Assembly: GCA_903875055.1 (NCBI GenBank)
Contig: CAIQUX010000259.1
Location: 1 to 42,095 of the forward strand
DNA from: an uncultured Bacteroidota bacterium
GTDB taxonomy: Bacteria; Bacteroidota; Bacteroidia; Chitinophagales; Chitinophagaceae
Length of the DNA: 42,095 bases
Reading direction: 5' to 3'
Below, piece by piece: positions 1 to 9,011 of this stretch. Position numbers and translations under genes: made by a program. Position 1 is the first letter of the stretch. Each line of letters starts with the position of its first letter. Below the pieces are notes generated by a model. It was given only the letters and a program-made list of their open reading frames with translations, ran no database searches and had not been told where the DNA came from.

Positions 1-2
1 GC

Positions 3-1445
3 ATGGCCAATTTTATTTTGGCATTGTATGACCAGAACCTGAAATCTGTAAAAAATGCCGAAATCGAAATCTCTAAGAACTCCGAATTGGCTGCATCTGC
101 TTTCAACGGACAGTACTTTCTTTTTATTTTTGCTGACCTTTCCAAGAAAAAACGCACCATGGTGACCTTGGATAAAAATGGTGTCATCATCAAACAGAAT
201 GTAGAAGAAGATGTTCGCGCTGCACTGCTGACACCGGATAATTATCCGGAAATTCATGGTATCAGTGAGAATGAATTTGTCATTGTGCGACCTGAAAAAG
301 AAAAGAAATTCGGTTATGAAATACAGCGGGTTGACAAAAATCTGAATAGCAAATGGACCCAATCATTTTTTCCTGAAAAGGGAGTGTGGAGCGTTGAAGA
401 CAGTAAACTGTCGGGGGACAAACTGATTTTACTCCGTAAGGAAAAGGCCAACGCACTGCTTGGCGACAAGCACACGTATAGCGTACAGTCAGTGAATCTC
501 GAAACGGGCGAAGCAGTTTATTCCACAGCGTTGGTAAATGAGGATGATGGTGCCTATCCTGACTTCATCAGGGTAGATGACAAAGGTGTGGTCGCTACAG
601 GAGGTATGTATTTCAAAGATGGCAAGTATGATGACAAGAACTCCGATGGATTATTCTTTGCTTTGATCAGTCCGGACGGCATAATCTCCAAGTTCAGCAA
701 GTCAAGTTGGAAGAAAGTAAAGGATCAAATCAAAGGTGATTTTTCAAGCGACCTAGTTGGAGGAAGAACCAAGGTGCTTGTTGAAGATATAATTCAGAAA
801 AAGGACGGAAATTATATGGTGATTGGTGAAACCTGGAGAAAATCAAACAGTTCGGATAATACAGGATCAGGTTCACTGCGGAAGTTGGGCGGTCTCGGTG
901 GCGGTTCGAGCAGTTCGTCTGACAGTAAGGATAAAGGGTTTACCTTAATGGATTTTGCATTCTTCAATTTCGATGCAAAGGGCGATTTGAGTGGCATAGA
1001 CAAGGTTGAAAAAGTGACGAAAGAAGCTGTCATCAAAGGCTCTCTGGCCGAAGAACATGGATTGGCGATGGCCCAAAATTTGTATAAGCGGAAGTTTTTC
1101 TGTTACCGCCATACCATCGAAGCCAATAACAAGCAATACATCATGTTTAAAAATGATGATGGATTTAAATGCAAAGCTTACTTCTTACCGGTAGGGGCAA
1201 GTTCAGTTTCCGGAATAAGAAGCATTGATATGGATAAGTGGGTTTCAGAAGGGTTGAACAAATTGGGCAAACTTTCAAAAATGGCTGGTGGAAATAAATA
1301 CACATTTGGCAGTAGTGATAACATGTTTGAGACATCCAACCCTGAACTTTACAAGAATATCATTCCCGCCAAGCCTGGTTTTGTATTGTTGTATCAATTC
1401 TATAATGGCAAACTAGCGATGTGGTTACAGCAAGTGCCGCAATAG
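3..1445 (+). CDS. hypothetical protein, probably 5'-truncated by the window edge; contains a Gly/Ser-rich insert
   Basis: Long ORF open almost to the window edge. No signal peptide at the first Met although the rest looks exported or propeller-like. Low-complexity GSGSLRKLGGLGGGSSSSSDS. Confidence 0.7.
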   Translation: MANFILALYDQNLKSVKNAEIEISKNSELAASAFNGQYFLFIFADLSKKKRTMVTLDKNGVIIKQNVEEDVRAALLTPDNYPEIHGISENEFVIVRPEKEKKFGYEIQRVDKNLNSKWTQSFFPEKGVWSVEDSKLSGDKLILLRKEKANALLGDKHTYSVQSVNLETGEAVYSTALVNEDDGAYPDFIRVDDKGVVATGGMYFKDGKYDDKNSDGLFFALISPDGIISKFSKSSWKKVKDQIKGDFSSDLVGGRTKVLVEDIIQKKDGNYMVIGETWRKSNSSDNTGSGSLRKLGGLGGGSSSSSDSKDKGFTLMDFAFFNFDAKGDLSGIDKVEKVTKEAVIKGSLAEEHGLAMAQNLYKRKFFCYRHTIEANNKQYIMFKNDDGFKCKAYFLPVGASSVSGIRSIDMDKWVSEGLNKLGKLSKMAGGNKYTFGSSDNMFETSNPELYKNIIPAKPGFVLLYQFYNGKLAMWLQQVPQ

Positions 1446-1534
1446 GCATAACAAGAATCAATTTTTAAAGGCCGTCTGGGTAGTTTACAAGATAGCCTGA
1501 AGAGTTGAGGAAATAGAAATTTTACAATATTTGT

Positions 1535-1587
1535 CCTAATAAAAAAGAAGCTATCTTGAATGACGAATTAGCTTCTTTTTTATTAGG
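1535..1587. terminator. Likely bidirectional intrinsic terminator (perfect 19-bp stem, 15-nt loop)
   Basis: CCTAATAAAAAAGAAGCTA (1535-1553) and TAGCTTCTTTTTTATTAGG (1569-1587) are perfect inverted repeats with an A-tract/T-tract, lying just after the first CDS. Confidence 0.75.
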
Positions 1588-1715
1588 TAAATTATTGGCA
1601 ACTAACAAGTTACTAACATACGAACAAGGTCAGGTACTAATTTTTTTGACAATTTTCATGACAAAAATCATATTTGTATTTGACCAATCCCATTTAATAT
1701 TTTTCTTTGTAAAAG

Positions 1716-1723
1716 TACTTTTG
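1716..1723 (+). promoter_or_regulatory. Candidate Bacteroidota -7 element (TACTTTTG) upstream of ccoS
   Basis: Matches TAnnTTTG 24 bp upstream of the ccoS ATG; no clean -33 element at standard spacing. Confidence 0.4.
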
Positions 1724-1746
1724 TTCTGATTAAAAAATCATCTGAT

Positions 1747-1917
1747 ATGAATGTTCTCATTTTTCTTCTTGTTGTAAGTTTAACAGTTGCCTTATGTTTT
1801 CTGGGAGCCTACATATGGAGCGTTAAAACAGGACAGTTTGATGATGATTATTCTCCTGCTCATCGAATTCTATTTGATGACACCATTGACACCATTAAAA
1901 ACGAAAATAAAAAATAG
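1747..1917 (+). CDS. ccoS: cbb3-type cytochrome oxidase assembly protein CcoS
   Basis: Small ORF not in the supplied track: MNVLIFLLVVSLTVALCFLGAYIWSVKTGQFDDDYSPAHRILFDDTIDTIKNENKK; typical CcoS TM plus GxYxWxxKxGQFDD motif, directly upstream of ccoN. Confidence 0.88.
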   Translation: MNVLIFLLVVSLTVALCFLGAYIWSVKTGQFDDDYSPAHRILFDDTIDTIKNENKK

Positions 1918-1919
1918 AT

Positions 1920-4040
1920 ATGCAAGCAGAAAAATTTTATTACGACAATAAGATTGTAAAACAATTTGGATTTGCCGCCTTATTTTGGGGTGTCATCGGT
2001 ATGTTGGTTGGAATCATCATCGCATTTCAGTTGGCTTTTCCGGTCTTGAATTTAGGAATCCCATACACGACTTTCGGGCGACTACGTCCGCTGCACACCA
2101 ATGCAGTAATTTTCGCCTTTGTTGGTAACGCTATGTTTGCCGGAGTTTATTATATCCTTCAAAGGGTGCTAAAAACGCGTCTGTTCAGTGACACCCTTAG
2201 TAAGATCCACCTTTGGGGATGGCAGACTATCATAGTACTTGCTGCCGTATCGCTTCTATGCGGTTTTACAACCGGAAAGGAATATGCTGAGTTGGAATGG
2301 CCAATTGATATTCTGATTACTTTAATCTGGGTTGTATTTGGGATAAACATGTTCGGTACTATTTTAAAACGAAGAGAGCGTCATCTGTATGTTGCGATTT
2401 GGTTTTTTATTGCCACTTGGGTGACAGTAGCTTTGCTGCATATTGTGAATTCACTTGAACTTCCTGTTTCTCTTACCAAGAGTTATAGTTTGTATGCCGG
2501 TGTTCAAGATGCGTTGGTACAATGGTGGTATGGTCACAATGCAGTAGCTTTCTTCCTAACCACACCATTCCTGGGTCTGATGTATTACTTCGTTCCTAAA
2601 GCGGCCAATCGTCCAGTCTATTCATACAGATGGAGCATTGTGCATTTCTGGGCTTTGATTTTCTTGTATATCTGGGCTGGTCCTCACCATCTGTTGTATA
2701 CAGCTTTGCCAGGCTGGGCTCAGGCGTTAGGAACTGTATTCAGCGTGATGCTGATTATTCCTAGTTGGGCAGGTATGCTGAACGGTCTTTATACTTTGCG
2801 CGGTGCATGGGATAAAGTTCGTGAAGATCCTATCCTTAAAATGTTTGTGGTGGCACTGACCTGTTATGGGATGTCAACATTTGAAGGGCCTATGCTTTCA
2901 TTAAAAACAGTGAATGCTATCAGTCACTATACCGATTGGACAATTGCCCATGTGCATATTGGTGCTCTAGGGTGGAACGGATTCCTAATATTCGGTATGT
3001 TATATTATCTGATACCAAGAATGTGGGGTACAACCTTGTACAGTGTCAAATTAGCTAATCAACACTTCCTGATTGGAACAGTCGGTATCTTATTATATGC
3101 TATCCCTATGTATTGGGCCGGTTTCTCTCAAAGTATCATGTGGAAACAATTTACCGAAAGCGGGCAGTTGCAATTCCAATTCATGGAAACAGTTACTCAT
3201 ATCACTCCGATGTATATCATACGTGGCATTGGTGGAAGCCTCTATTGGATTGGGGCCCTTATGGCAATCTATAACATTTACAAAACTGTTAAACAAGGTT
3301 CATTTATTGCCAATGAAGCTGCTGAGGCCTTGCCTCTTTCTGCGCAACCAATGCCTGTGGGGCATATGCATTGGCACACCATAATTGAGCGCAAGCCGTT
3401 GCGATTCTTATTGTTTGCTTCAATTGCCGTTTCTATCGGTGGGGCCGTTGAATTAATCCCAACTTTTATGATCAATGACAATGTACCTACGATTGCCGCT
3501 GTAAAACCTTACACTCCGCTTGAATTATTAGGTCGAGATATCTATATAAGAGAAGGTTGTTACAACTGTCACTCTCAGATGATACGGCCGTTCAGGGACG
3601 AAGAAGCCCGATATGGGGAATACTCAAAAGCAGGCGAATTTGTCTATGATCACCCATTCCAATGGGGTAGCAAACGCACTGGTCCTGATTTACATCGGAT
3701 TGGTGGAAAGTATCCTAACAGTTGGCATTACAATCACATGCGCTTCCCTCAAGATATGACACCTAACAGTCTGATGCCACCTTACCCTTGGCTGCTTGAA
3801 AATGATTTGGATATCAGTCTGACTGAAGTTAAAATAAAAGCCATGCGTAAATTAGGAGTCCCCTATCCTGATGGTTATGAAAATATTGCGGTAGCAGACC
3901 TTCATAAACAAGCCGATGCAATTGCTGCCAACCTTAATACTGAAAAAATAAAGACCAACAGGAATAAAGAAATTATCGCTGTGATCGCCTACCTGCAACG
4001 CTTAGGAACAGATATCAAGAAAGGAGAAATAAAAAAATAA
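1920..4040 (+). CDS. ccoN: cbb3-type cytochrome c oxidase subunit I/II fusion (CcoN-CcoO)
   Basis: CcoN-like multi-TM region (HTNAVIFAFVGNAMFAGVYYILQR, WWYGHNAVAFFLTTPFLG, AHVHIGALGWNGF) followed by a CcoO domain with a heme-c motif GCYNCHSQMIRPF and GPDLHRIGGKYP. Confidence 0.95.
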   Translation: MQAEKFYYDNKIVKQFGFAALFWGVIGMLVGIIIAFQLAFPVLNLGIPYTTFGRLRPLHTNAVIFAFVGNAMFAGVYYILQRVLKTRLFSDTLSKIHLWGWQTIIVLAAVSLLCGFTTGKEYAELEWPIDILITLIWVVFGINMFGTILKRRERHLYVAIWFFIATWVTVALLHIVNSLELPVSLTKSYSLYAGVQDALVQWWYGHNAVAFFLTTPFLGLMYYFVPKAANRPVYSYRWSIVHFWALIFLYIWAGPHHLLYTALPGWAQALGTVFSVMLIIPSWAGMLNGLYTLRGAWDKVREDPILKMFVVALTCYGMSTFEGPMLSLKTVNAISHYTDWTIAHVHIGALGWNGFLIFGMLYYLIPRMWGTTLYSVKLANQHFLIGTVGILLYAIPMYWAGFSQSIMWKQFTESGQLQFQFMETVTHITPMYIIRGIGGSLYWIGALMAIYNIYKTVKQGSFIANEAAEALPLSAQPMPVGHMHWHTIIERKPLRFLLFASIAVSIGGAVELIPTFMINDNVPTIAAVKPYTPLELLGRDIYIREGCYNCHSQMIRPFRDEEARYGEYSKAGEFVYDHPFQWGSKRTGPDLHRIGGKYPNSWHYNHMRFPQDMTPNSLMPPYPWLLENDLDISLTEVKIKAMRKLGVPYPDGYENIAVADLHKQADAIAANLNTEKIKTNRNKEIIAVIAYLQRLGTDIKKGEIKK

Positions 4041-4079
4041 GCTCAATCCACATTTCAATCAACATCAAAATTAAACAAG

Positions 4080-4238
4080 ATGAAATTTAAAAACTATCTG
4101 GAACAAATAAACGGAGTTGAGATTTATCCAATGATATCATTGATCATCTTCGGTGCCATATTTATTGCCGTCCTTGCGTACGCATTTACGGCAGATAAAA
4201 AAAGCATGAACGATAAAGCCAATATTCCATTAAATTAA
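4080..4238 (+). CDS. ccoQ: CcoQ-like small membrane protein
   Basis: 52-aa ORF between ccoNO and ccoP, absent from the ORF track: MKFKNYLEQINGVEIYPMISLIIFGAIFIAVLAYAFTADKKSMNDKANIPLN; one TM helix, position typical of CcoQ. Confidence 0.75.
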   Translation: MKFKNYLEQINGVEIYPMISLIIFGAIFIAVLAYAFTADKKSMNDKANIPLN

Positions 4239-4253
4239 TACACTTAAACGATT

Positions 4254-5414
4254 ATGAATACAATTAGAAAAATAAAAAAAATAATGCTGACCTTATCAGT
4301 TCTTATGATTGGCAGCTTGTCTACATGGGCCGCTGCGACAGCAACGGCACCCACAGCAGCAAGTGTGAATTTCATGAATACAGACTCTCTGCTACGATGG
4401 ATATTGGTTGGCGTGATTGTCCTGTTTGTGCTCATTATTGCAGTGCTGGCTAACGCTATCAAAGTTGCTGGTGGTGCATATCAGCAAAAAGTCAGAGCAG
4501 AAAAAGCATCTAATTCAAAATTACTTTCACTAACAATACTACTTAGCCTGATCTCTTCATCCGTATTTGCTCAGGCAACATTGAAGCCATCAGATACCAA
4601 TTCATTCAGCAATTGGGATGTCTACTTATTCGTTGTTATCATCATACTACTTTTTGTAGTGGTGCTGACTATGGTAAGGACACTATTTATATTAATGGGT
4701 ATTAAGAAAGCAGAACAGCTTAGTGCAGACGGCAAGGCTGCCAAAGTGGTCACTCTATTTCAAAAGTTAAATGAAACCGTGCCTATCGAAGATGAAGATA
4801 GTCTTGACTTGTCACATGATTATGACGGCATCCGCGAGTTAGACAACAAAGTGCCTTCTTGGTGGACCTGGGGCTTCTTTGCAAGCGTCTTGTTTGCAGT
4901 GATTTACCTGTACCGTATGTTCGGTTCCGAAACATTACCGAATCAGTATGTTGAGTTAGCACAAGCGAACGAAATCGCTTCCGCTGAAAAATTAGCTTAC
5001 CTTAAAAAAGGTGCAAATAATGTCGATGAAAATACAGTCAAAATGTTAGGATCAGCTGAAATTTCGGAGGGTGCTACATTGTTTTCAAAAAATTGTATCG
5101 CTTGCCATGGTGCAAACGGGCAAGGCGGTGTAGGGCCAAACCTGACTGATGATTATTGGATTCATAAAGGAGGTATCAAGGATGTCTTCTATACCATCAA
5201 ATATGGCTGGGCAGAGAAAGGAATGAAGAGCTGGAAAGAGGATTTTTCTCCTGTTCAAATTGCTCAATTGGCTAGTTTTGTAAAATCACTGCATGGTACG
5301 AACCCTCCTGCAGCTAAGGAGAAACAAGGAGAATTGTATACAGAAGGAAACGACCATGCTCCTTCTGATTCGACTAAAAACACAACTTCGGATACCACAG
5401 CAGTAAAAAAGTAA
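4254..5414 (+). CDS. ccoP: cbb3-type cytochrome oxidase subunit III (CcoP), single heme-c domain with extended N-terminus
   Basis: NKVPSWWTWGFFASVLFAVIYLYRMFG CcoP N-terminal domain signature; one CIACHGANGQGGVGPNLTDDYW heme-c motif. Confidence 0.92.
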   Translation: MNTIRKIKKIMLTLSVLMIGSLSTWAAATATAPTAASVNFMNTDSLLRWILVGVIVLFVLIIAVLANAIKVAGGAYQQKVRAEKASNSKLLSLTILLSLISSSVFAQATLKPSDTNSFSNWDVYLFVVIIILLFVVVLTMVRTLFILMGIKKAEQLSADGKAAKVVTLFQKLNETVPIEDEDSLDLSHDYDGIRELDNKVPSWWTWGFFASVLFAVIYLYRMFGSETLPNQYVELAQANEIASAEKLAYLKKGANNVDENTVKMLGSAEISEGATLFSKNCIACHGANGQGGVGPNLTDDYWIHKGGIKDVFYTIKYGWAEKGMKSWKEDFSPVQIAQLASFVKSLHGTNPPAAKEKQGELYTEGNDHAPSDSTKNTTSDTTAVKK

Positions 5415-5421
5415 ACACAAA

Positions 5422-6822
5422 TTGGAAGATACCAACACGCAGTCAGAACAGAATTTCAGAGATAAGATATCTACAGTTGATATCAAGGGAAAACGAAAAT
5501 GGATGTATGTGTTTCAGCCTAAAGGCAAACTATACAATCTCAGAACCTATTTCAGCATCGTGTACTTGTTGTTATTATTTGGGTTACCTTTTGTCAAGTA
5601 CAATGGGAATCCTGTCTTCCTTTTTGATGTAACGAAATCTAAATTCATTTTTTTCGGACAGGTATTTCTTCCTCAGGATTTCATCTTGTTCGGAATCGGA
5701 ATGTTGGTATTTCTCCTTTTCGTCGTGGTGTTTACGTTGATTTTCGGGCGTGTATTTTGTGGGTGGGCCTGCCCTCAGACTATCTTTCTTGAAATGGTCT
5801 TCAGGAAAATAGAATATTGGATTGAAGGTTCCGCCAATAAACAACAATCTGCCGATACCAAAGCCTGGACCAGTGAATTGTATCTTCGTAAGATTGTCAA
5901 GCATATCGTTTTTTTTAGTTTATCATTCATCATCGCTAATACATTCTTGTCGTATATCATAGGTCTGGATGAATTACTGCATTACATGAAAGAGCCGCTG
6001 TCCAAGCATGTTCTGGGTATTACTTTACTGATGGTATTTACCCTTTTATTTTACGCTGTCTATGCTTTCGTGCGAGAAATCAGCTGTATCGTCATTTGCC
6101 CTTATGGTCGTTTACAAGGCGTGTTACTTGACAGAAATTCAATCGTAGTGATTTATGATTACCTACGTGGTGAACCTCGAAACAAGAAACGAAAAGAAAC
6201 AGCCGAAAACCATGGCGATTGCATCGATTGCGGAATGTGTGTGAATGTGTGCCCTACCGGGATTGATATTCGAAATGGAACCCAGCTTGAATGCGTCAAT
6301 TGCACATCTTGTATTGATGTCTGCAACATGATGATGAAAAATGTTGGACTGCAACCAAATCTGATTAAGTTTGGAAGTGAGAATGATGTGGCAACAGGTG
6401 TGAAACCAAAGTTGACTTATCGGATTAAAGCTTACAGTGTCGTCTTGATCGTTTTGCTTAGTTTGCTTGTTGGACTTTTAGCCACCCGTGATATGTTTGA
6501 CTCGACCATTCTTCGCGTAGCCGGTCAGATATTGCAAGAAAACCCAGACAATACGATCAGCAACCTATATAAAATAAAAATCGTTAGTAAGAGCGGGTAT
6601 ACAGAACCTTATCATTTAGAGCTTGATTCGAAGTTTGCACAGATTGAGTATGTTGGCAAAAAACTAGACTCACTCAAATCAGGAATCGAAAGTGAAGAGA
6701 CATTTTTTATCAAAGTGCCCAAAGAACATATCAAGCAAAGGAAGGAGAACCTGAAGATTCTAATAAAATCAGGAAATGATGTGATTCAAGCTAAAAAAAT
6801 TACCTTTATCGGTGAATACTAA
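5422..6822 (+). CDS. ccoG: cytochrome c oxidase accessory protein CcoG (4Fe-4S)
   Basis: GRVFCGWACPQTIFLEMVFRKIEYWIEG, CIDCGMCVNVCPTGIDIRNGTQLECVNCTSCIDVCN ferredoxin motifs. Apparent TTG start at 5422. Confidence 0.94.
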   Translation: MEDTNTQSEQNFRDKISTVDIKGKRKWMYVFQPKGKLYNLRTYFSIVYLLLLFGLPFVKYNGNPVFLFDVTKSKFIFFGQVFLPQDFILFGIGMLVFLLFVVVFTLIFGRVFCGWACPQTIFLEMVFRKIEYWIEGSANKQQSADTKAWTSELYLRKIVKHIVFFSLSFIIANTFLSYIIGLDELLHYMKEPLSKHVLGITLLMVFTLLFYAVYAFVREISCIVICPYGRLQGVLLDRNSIVVIYDYLRGEPRNKKRKETAENHGDCIDCGMCVNVCPTGIDIRNGTQLECVNCTSCIDVCNMMMKNVGLQPNLIKFGSENDVATGVKPKLTYRIKAYSVVLIVLLSLLVGLLATRDMFDSTILRVAGQILQENPDNTISNLYKIKIVSKSGYTEPYHLELDSKFAQIEYVGKKLDSLKSGIESEETFFIKVPKEHIKQRKENLKILIKSGNDVIQAKKITFIGEY

Positions 6823-6879
6823 ACGATGCAGTCGATGATTTATAAAGGACTTCTTGTTTAAAAATAAAGACGAAAGCAT

Positions 6880-7320
6880 ATGAAAAAAATATCACACCCT
6901 GGAAATATCATTCTAATGGGTTTTGGAGGAATGGTCTTGTTTATGTGCTATCTGGTTTACCAATGCACACAGAATCCATCAGTAATGGTCAGCAACAATT
7001 ATTATGAACAGGAGTTAAAGTTTCAGGACCTTATAGATGCGAAAACCAACACCTTGCCATTTACAGATTCGCTCATAATGAACAAAGAATCTCATCAAAT
7101 CACATTTCAGATTCCGTTGAGTATAAACAAGGAAATTACCAAGGCCTCAGTTCAACTTTATAATCGTGCAGATGACAAGAAAGACCGCACTATTAATCTG
7201 GCAAAGAACGAACAAGGTATTTATGCTCTCAATACCATAGATTGGGGTAAGGGTAACTATGAATTGAAACTTTCCATTCAAACCGGAACCAAACAATATT
7301 ATAAAGAGTTCAATTACTAG
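6880..7320 (+). CDS. ccoH: FixH/CcoH family protein
   Basis: N-terminal TM followed by NNYYEQELKFQDLIDAKTNT, typical of FixH; operon position. Confidence 0.82.
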   Translation: MKKISHPGNIILMGFGGMVLFMCYLVYQCTQNPSVMVSNNYYEQELKFQDLIDAKTNTLPFTDSLIMNKESHQITFQIPLSINKEITKASVQLYNRADDKKDRTINLAKNEQGIYALNTIDWGKGNYELKLSIQTGTKQYYKEFNY

Positions 7321-7322
7321 GC

Positions 7323-8024
7323 ATGTTAGCGATTATCCTTTCTGCCTTCGCTTTGGGTATTTTAGGGAGCCTTCATTGTATTGGCATGTGCGGACCTCTG
7401 GCAATAAGTTTGCCATTTCAAAAAGTACGTGAAGGAACAATTCAATTTGCAACGATTAATTATCATTTCGGCAAAACGATAACTTATGCATTATTCGGCT
7501 TACTGGCAGGCGGTGTAGGTCAGGGATTTGCCTTCTTTAAATGGCAACAAACCTTTTCCATCGCAACTGGCATATTCTTATTATTAATAACATTTTTACC
7601 CTATCTAAAAAATAGTATTCAACTGCCGGGTTCAATTCAAAAGGGATTCAGCAAACTTTTCTCAATGGCTGTCAGACAGACTGAACTAAAATACTTTTTC
7701 GCTTTTGGTTTTCTAAATGGTTTTCTCCCTTGCGGATTAGTTTATACTGCTATTGCCGGAGCAGCTGTTACCTCCACACCATTCACAGGTATGCTTTTCA
7801 TGACATTCTTCGGACTAGGCACGATCCCATCACTGACGGCCGTCATCCTTTTTCAAAAAAAAGCCGGTAGCCGCTTACGGCAATATATGTCCAGAAGTTC
7901 TTATTACATTTCCATTCTAATTGGTGTGTTGCTTATTCTTCGGGGATTAAATCTGGGCATCCCTTATGTCAGCCCTTATATCAATAAAACGTCAAAAGAA
8001 ATAGACTGCTGCCATAAGCATTAA
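7323..8024 (+). CDS. TauE/SafE (CcoI-associated, copper/biogenesis-like) membrane protein
   Basis: LGSLHCIGMCGPLAISLP and FGFLNGFLPCGLVYTAIAGA motifs; polytopic. Confidence 0.85.
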   Translation: MLAIILSAFALGILGSLHCIGMCGPLAISLPFQKVREGTIQFATINYHFGKTITYALFGLLAGGVGQGFAFFKWQQTFSIATGIFLLLITFLPYLKNSIQLPGSIQKGFSKLFSMAVRQTELKYFFAFGFLNGFLPCGLVYTAIAGAAVTSTPFTGMLFMTFFGLGTIPSLTAVILFQKKAGSRLRQYMSRSSYYISILIGVLLILRGLNLGIPYVSPYINKTSKEIDCCHKH

Positions 8025-8361
8025 ACGTAATCCATTATTATAACCCGCCTTACGCTTACTCAGAGCCAAATGATTGTATTTATAGACCTTGCTTTGGCAG
8101 AAATTTCAGTCTTTGTATTGCAGATTTTATACCGATTGGAATGTTGTAATAGCCCAAAGTTGGATCTGCTTCATTTGTTTTAAACAAAATAACCTTAGGC
8201 ATTTACCAATGTAGGTAACCAAAATAGTTTTGTCTACCCTGATTATCACATTGGCTTTATGTAGGCAAATGAACTTGGATTGATATTTATTGTTGTCCGA
8301 GATATTGAAAATCGACCCAAATCATCTTCCTAGAATCCTTGGTATTTTACAAAAGGCAAAT

Positions 8362-8833
8362 TTAGTTTGATTTTTTTGGGGGAGGCTTAGTTTTGCCGGG
8401 TCTGCCAGGTTGCTTCTGCTTGATAATTCGATCTCGTTTTTTCTTGTATTGGTTTATAATGGAAGTGAGGCATATTTAATTCATTAGATGAGTGGATACA
8501 ATGGAAGCTAGAATTGAAAATGCCAGTATTGTATGCTTGCGTTATGGGTAACTTGTAACTAGGGCCCGCTGAAAACACTCAATTTTAGGATGATTTCATA
8601 TTTCAGCGTAAAAGTTAGATTCCAATGTGCATGGCAAACTAAATAATATCCTCTATACCTGTATACTTAAGTTTTACAAAACCATCGATAATTTCCATAA
8701 CCAGAAGCACATCATCTAATTCACTGGCTGCAAATCAAAGTATCAATTCAACTTCGCTTTGAGGGTTCGTACCTGATGTACTTCTAACTTTTTCAGCAGG
8801 CCCTAATTTAAAATTAGAGAGAAAGTCAGGGAT
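8362..8833 (-). pseudogene. Decayed minus-strand coding remnant(s), family not recognised
   Basis: One reading frame 8833->8639 reads IPDFLSNFKLGPAEKVRSTSGTNPQSEVELIL*FAASELDDVLLVMEIIDGFVKLKYTGIEDII* with one internal TGA. A further protein-like tail YKKKRDRIIKQKQPGRPGKTKPPPKKSN* ends at 8362. No intact gene covers 8025-9011. Confidence 0.25.
8561..8804. mobile_element. Possible MITE or IS-terminus remnant bounded by a ~15-bp terminal inverted repeat
   Basis: AGGGCCCGCTGAAAA at 8561-8575 and the inverse of AGGGCCTGCTGAAAA at 8790-8804 (14/15 identical), about 244 bp apart. The sequence resembles TIRs of some DDE-transposase ISs. No transposase ORF and no clear target duplication. Confidence 0.4.
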
Positions 8834-9011
8834 CTATTATTGATAAAAAAAGATACAAAAAACATCCCGATACTTCGTGATGCAGAAAATAAACAAAAAT
8901 TTTATCAGCTGGTTAAAATGACAATACAACATGTAGTTGAAACATTGGTCCATTATCTATCGAATCATGCATTTCTCTTAAACTATCATGTCTCATTTTG
9001 CAATCTTTGCT

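Noticed and set aside
812-1136. Antisense ORFs 812-1036 and 945-1136 on the minus strand
   Set aside because: Fully inside a convincing plus-strand CDS; compositions look like antisense shadows with no domain signal.
8025-9011. CRISPR array, tRNA or riboswitch in the large intergenic region
   Set aside because: No regular direct repeats, no cloverleaf with CCA/T-loop and no known riboswitch core found by eye.
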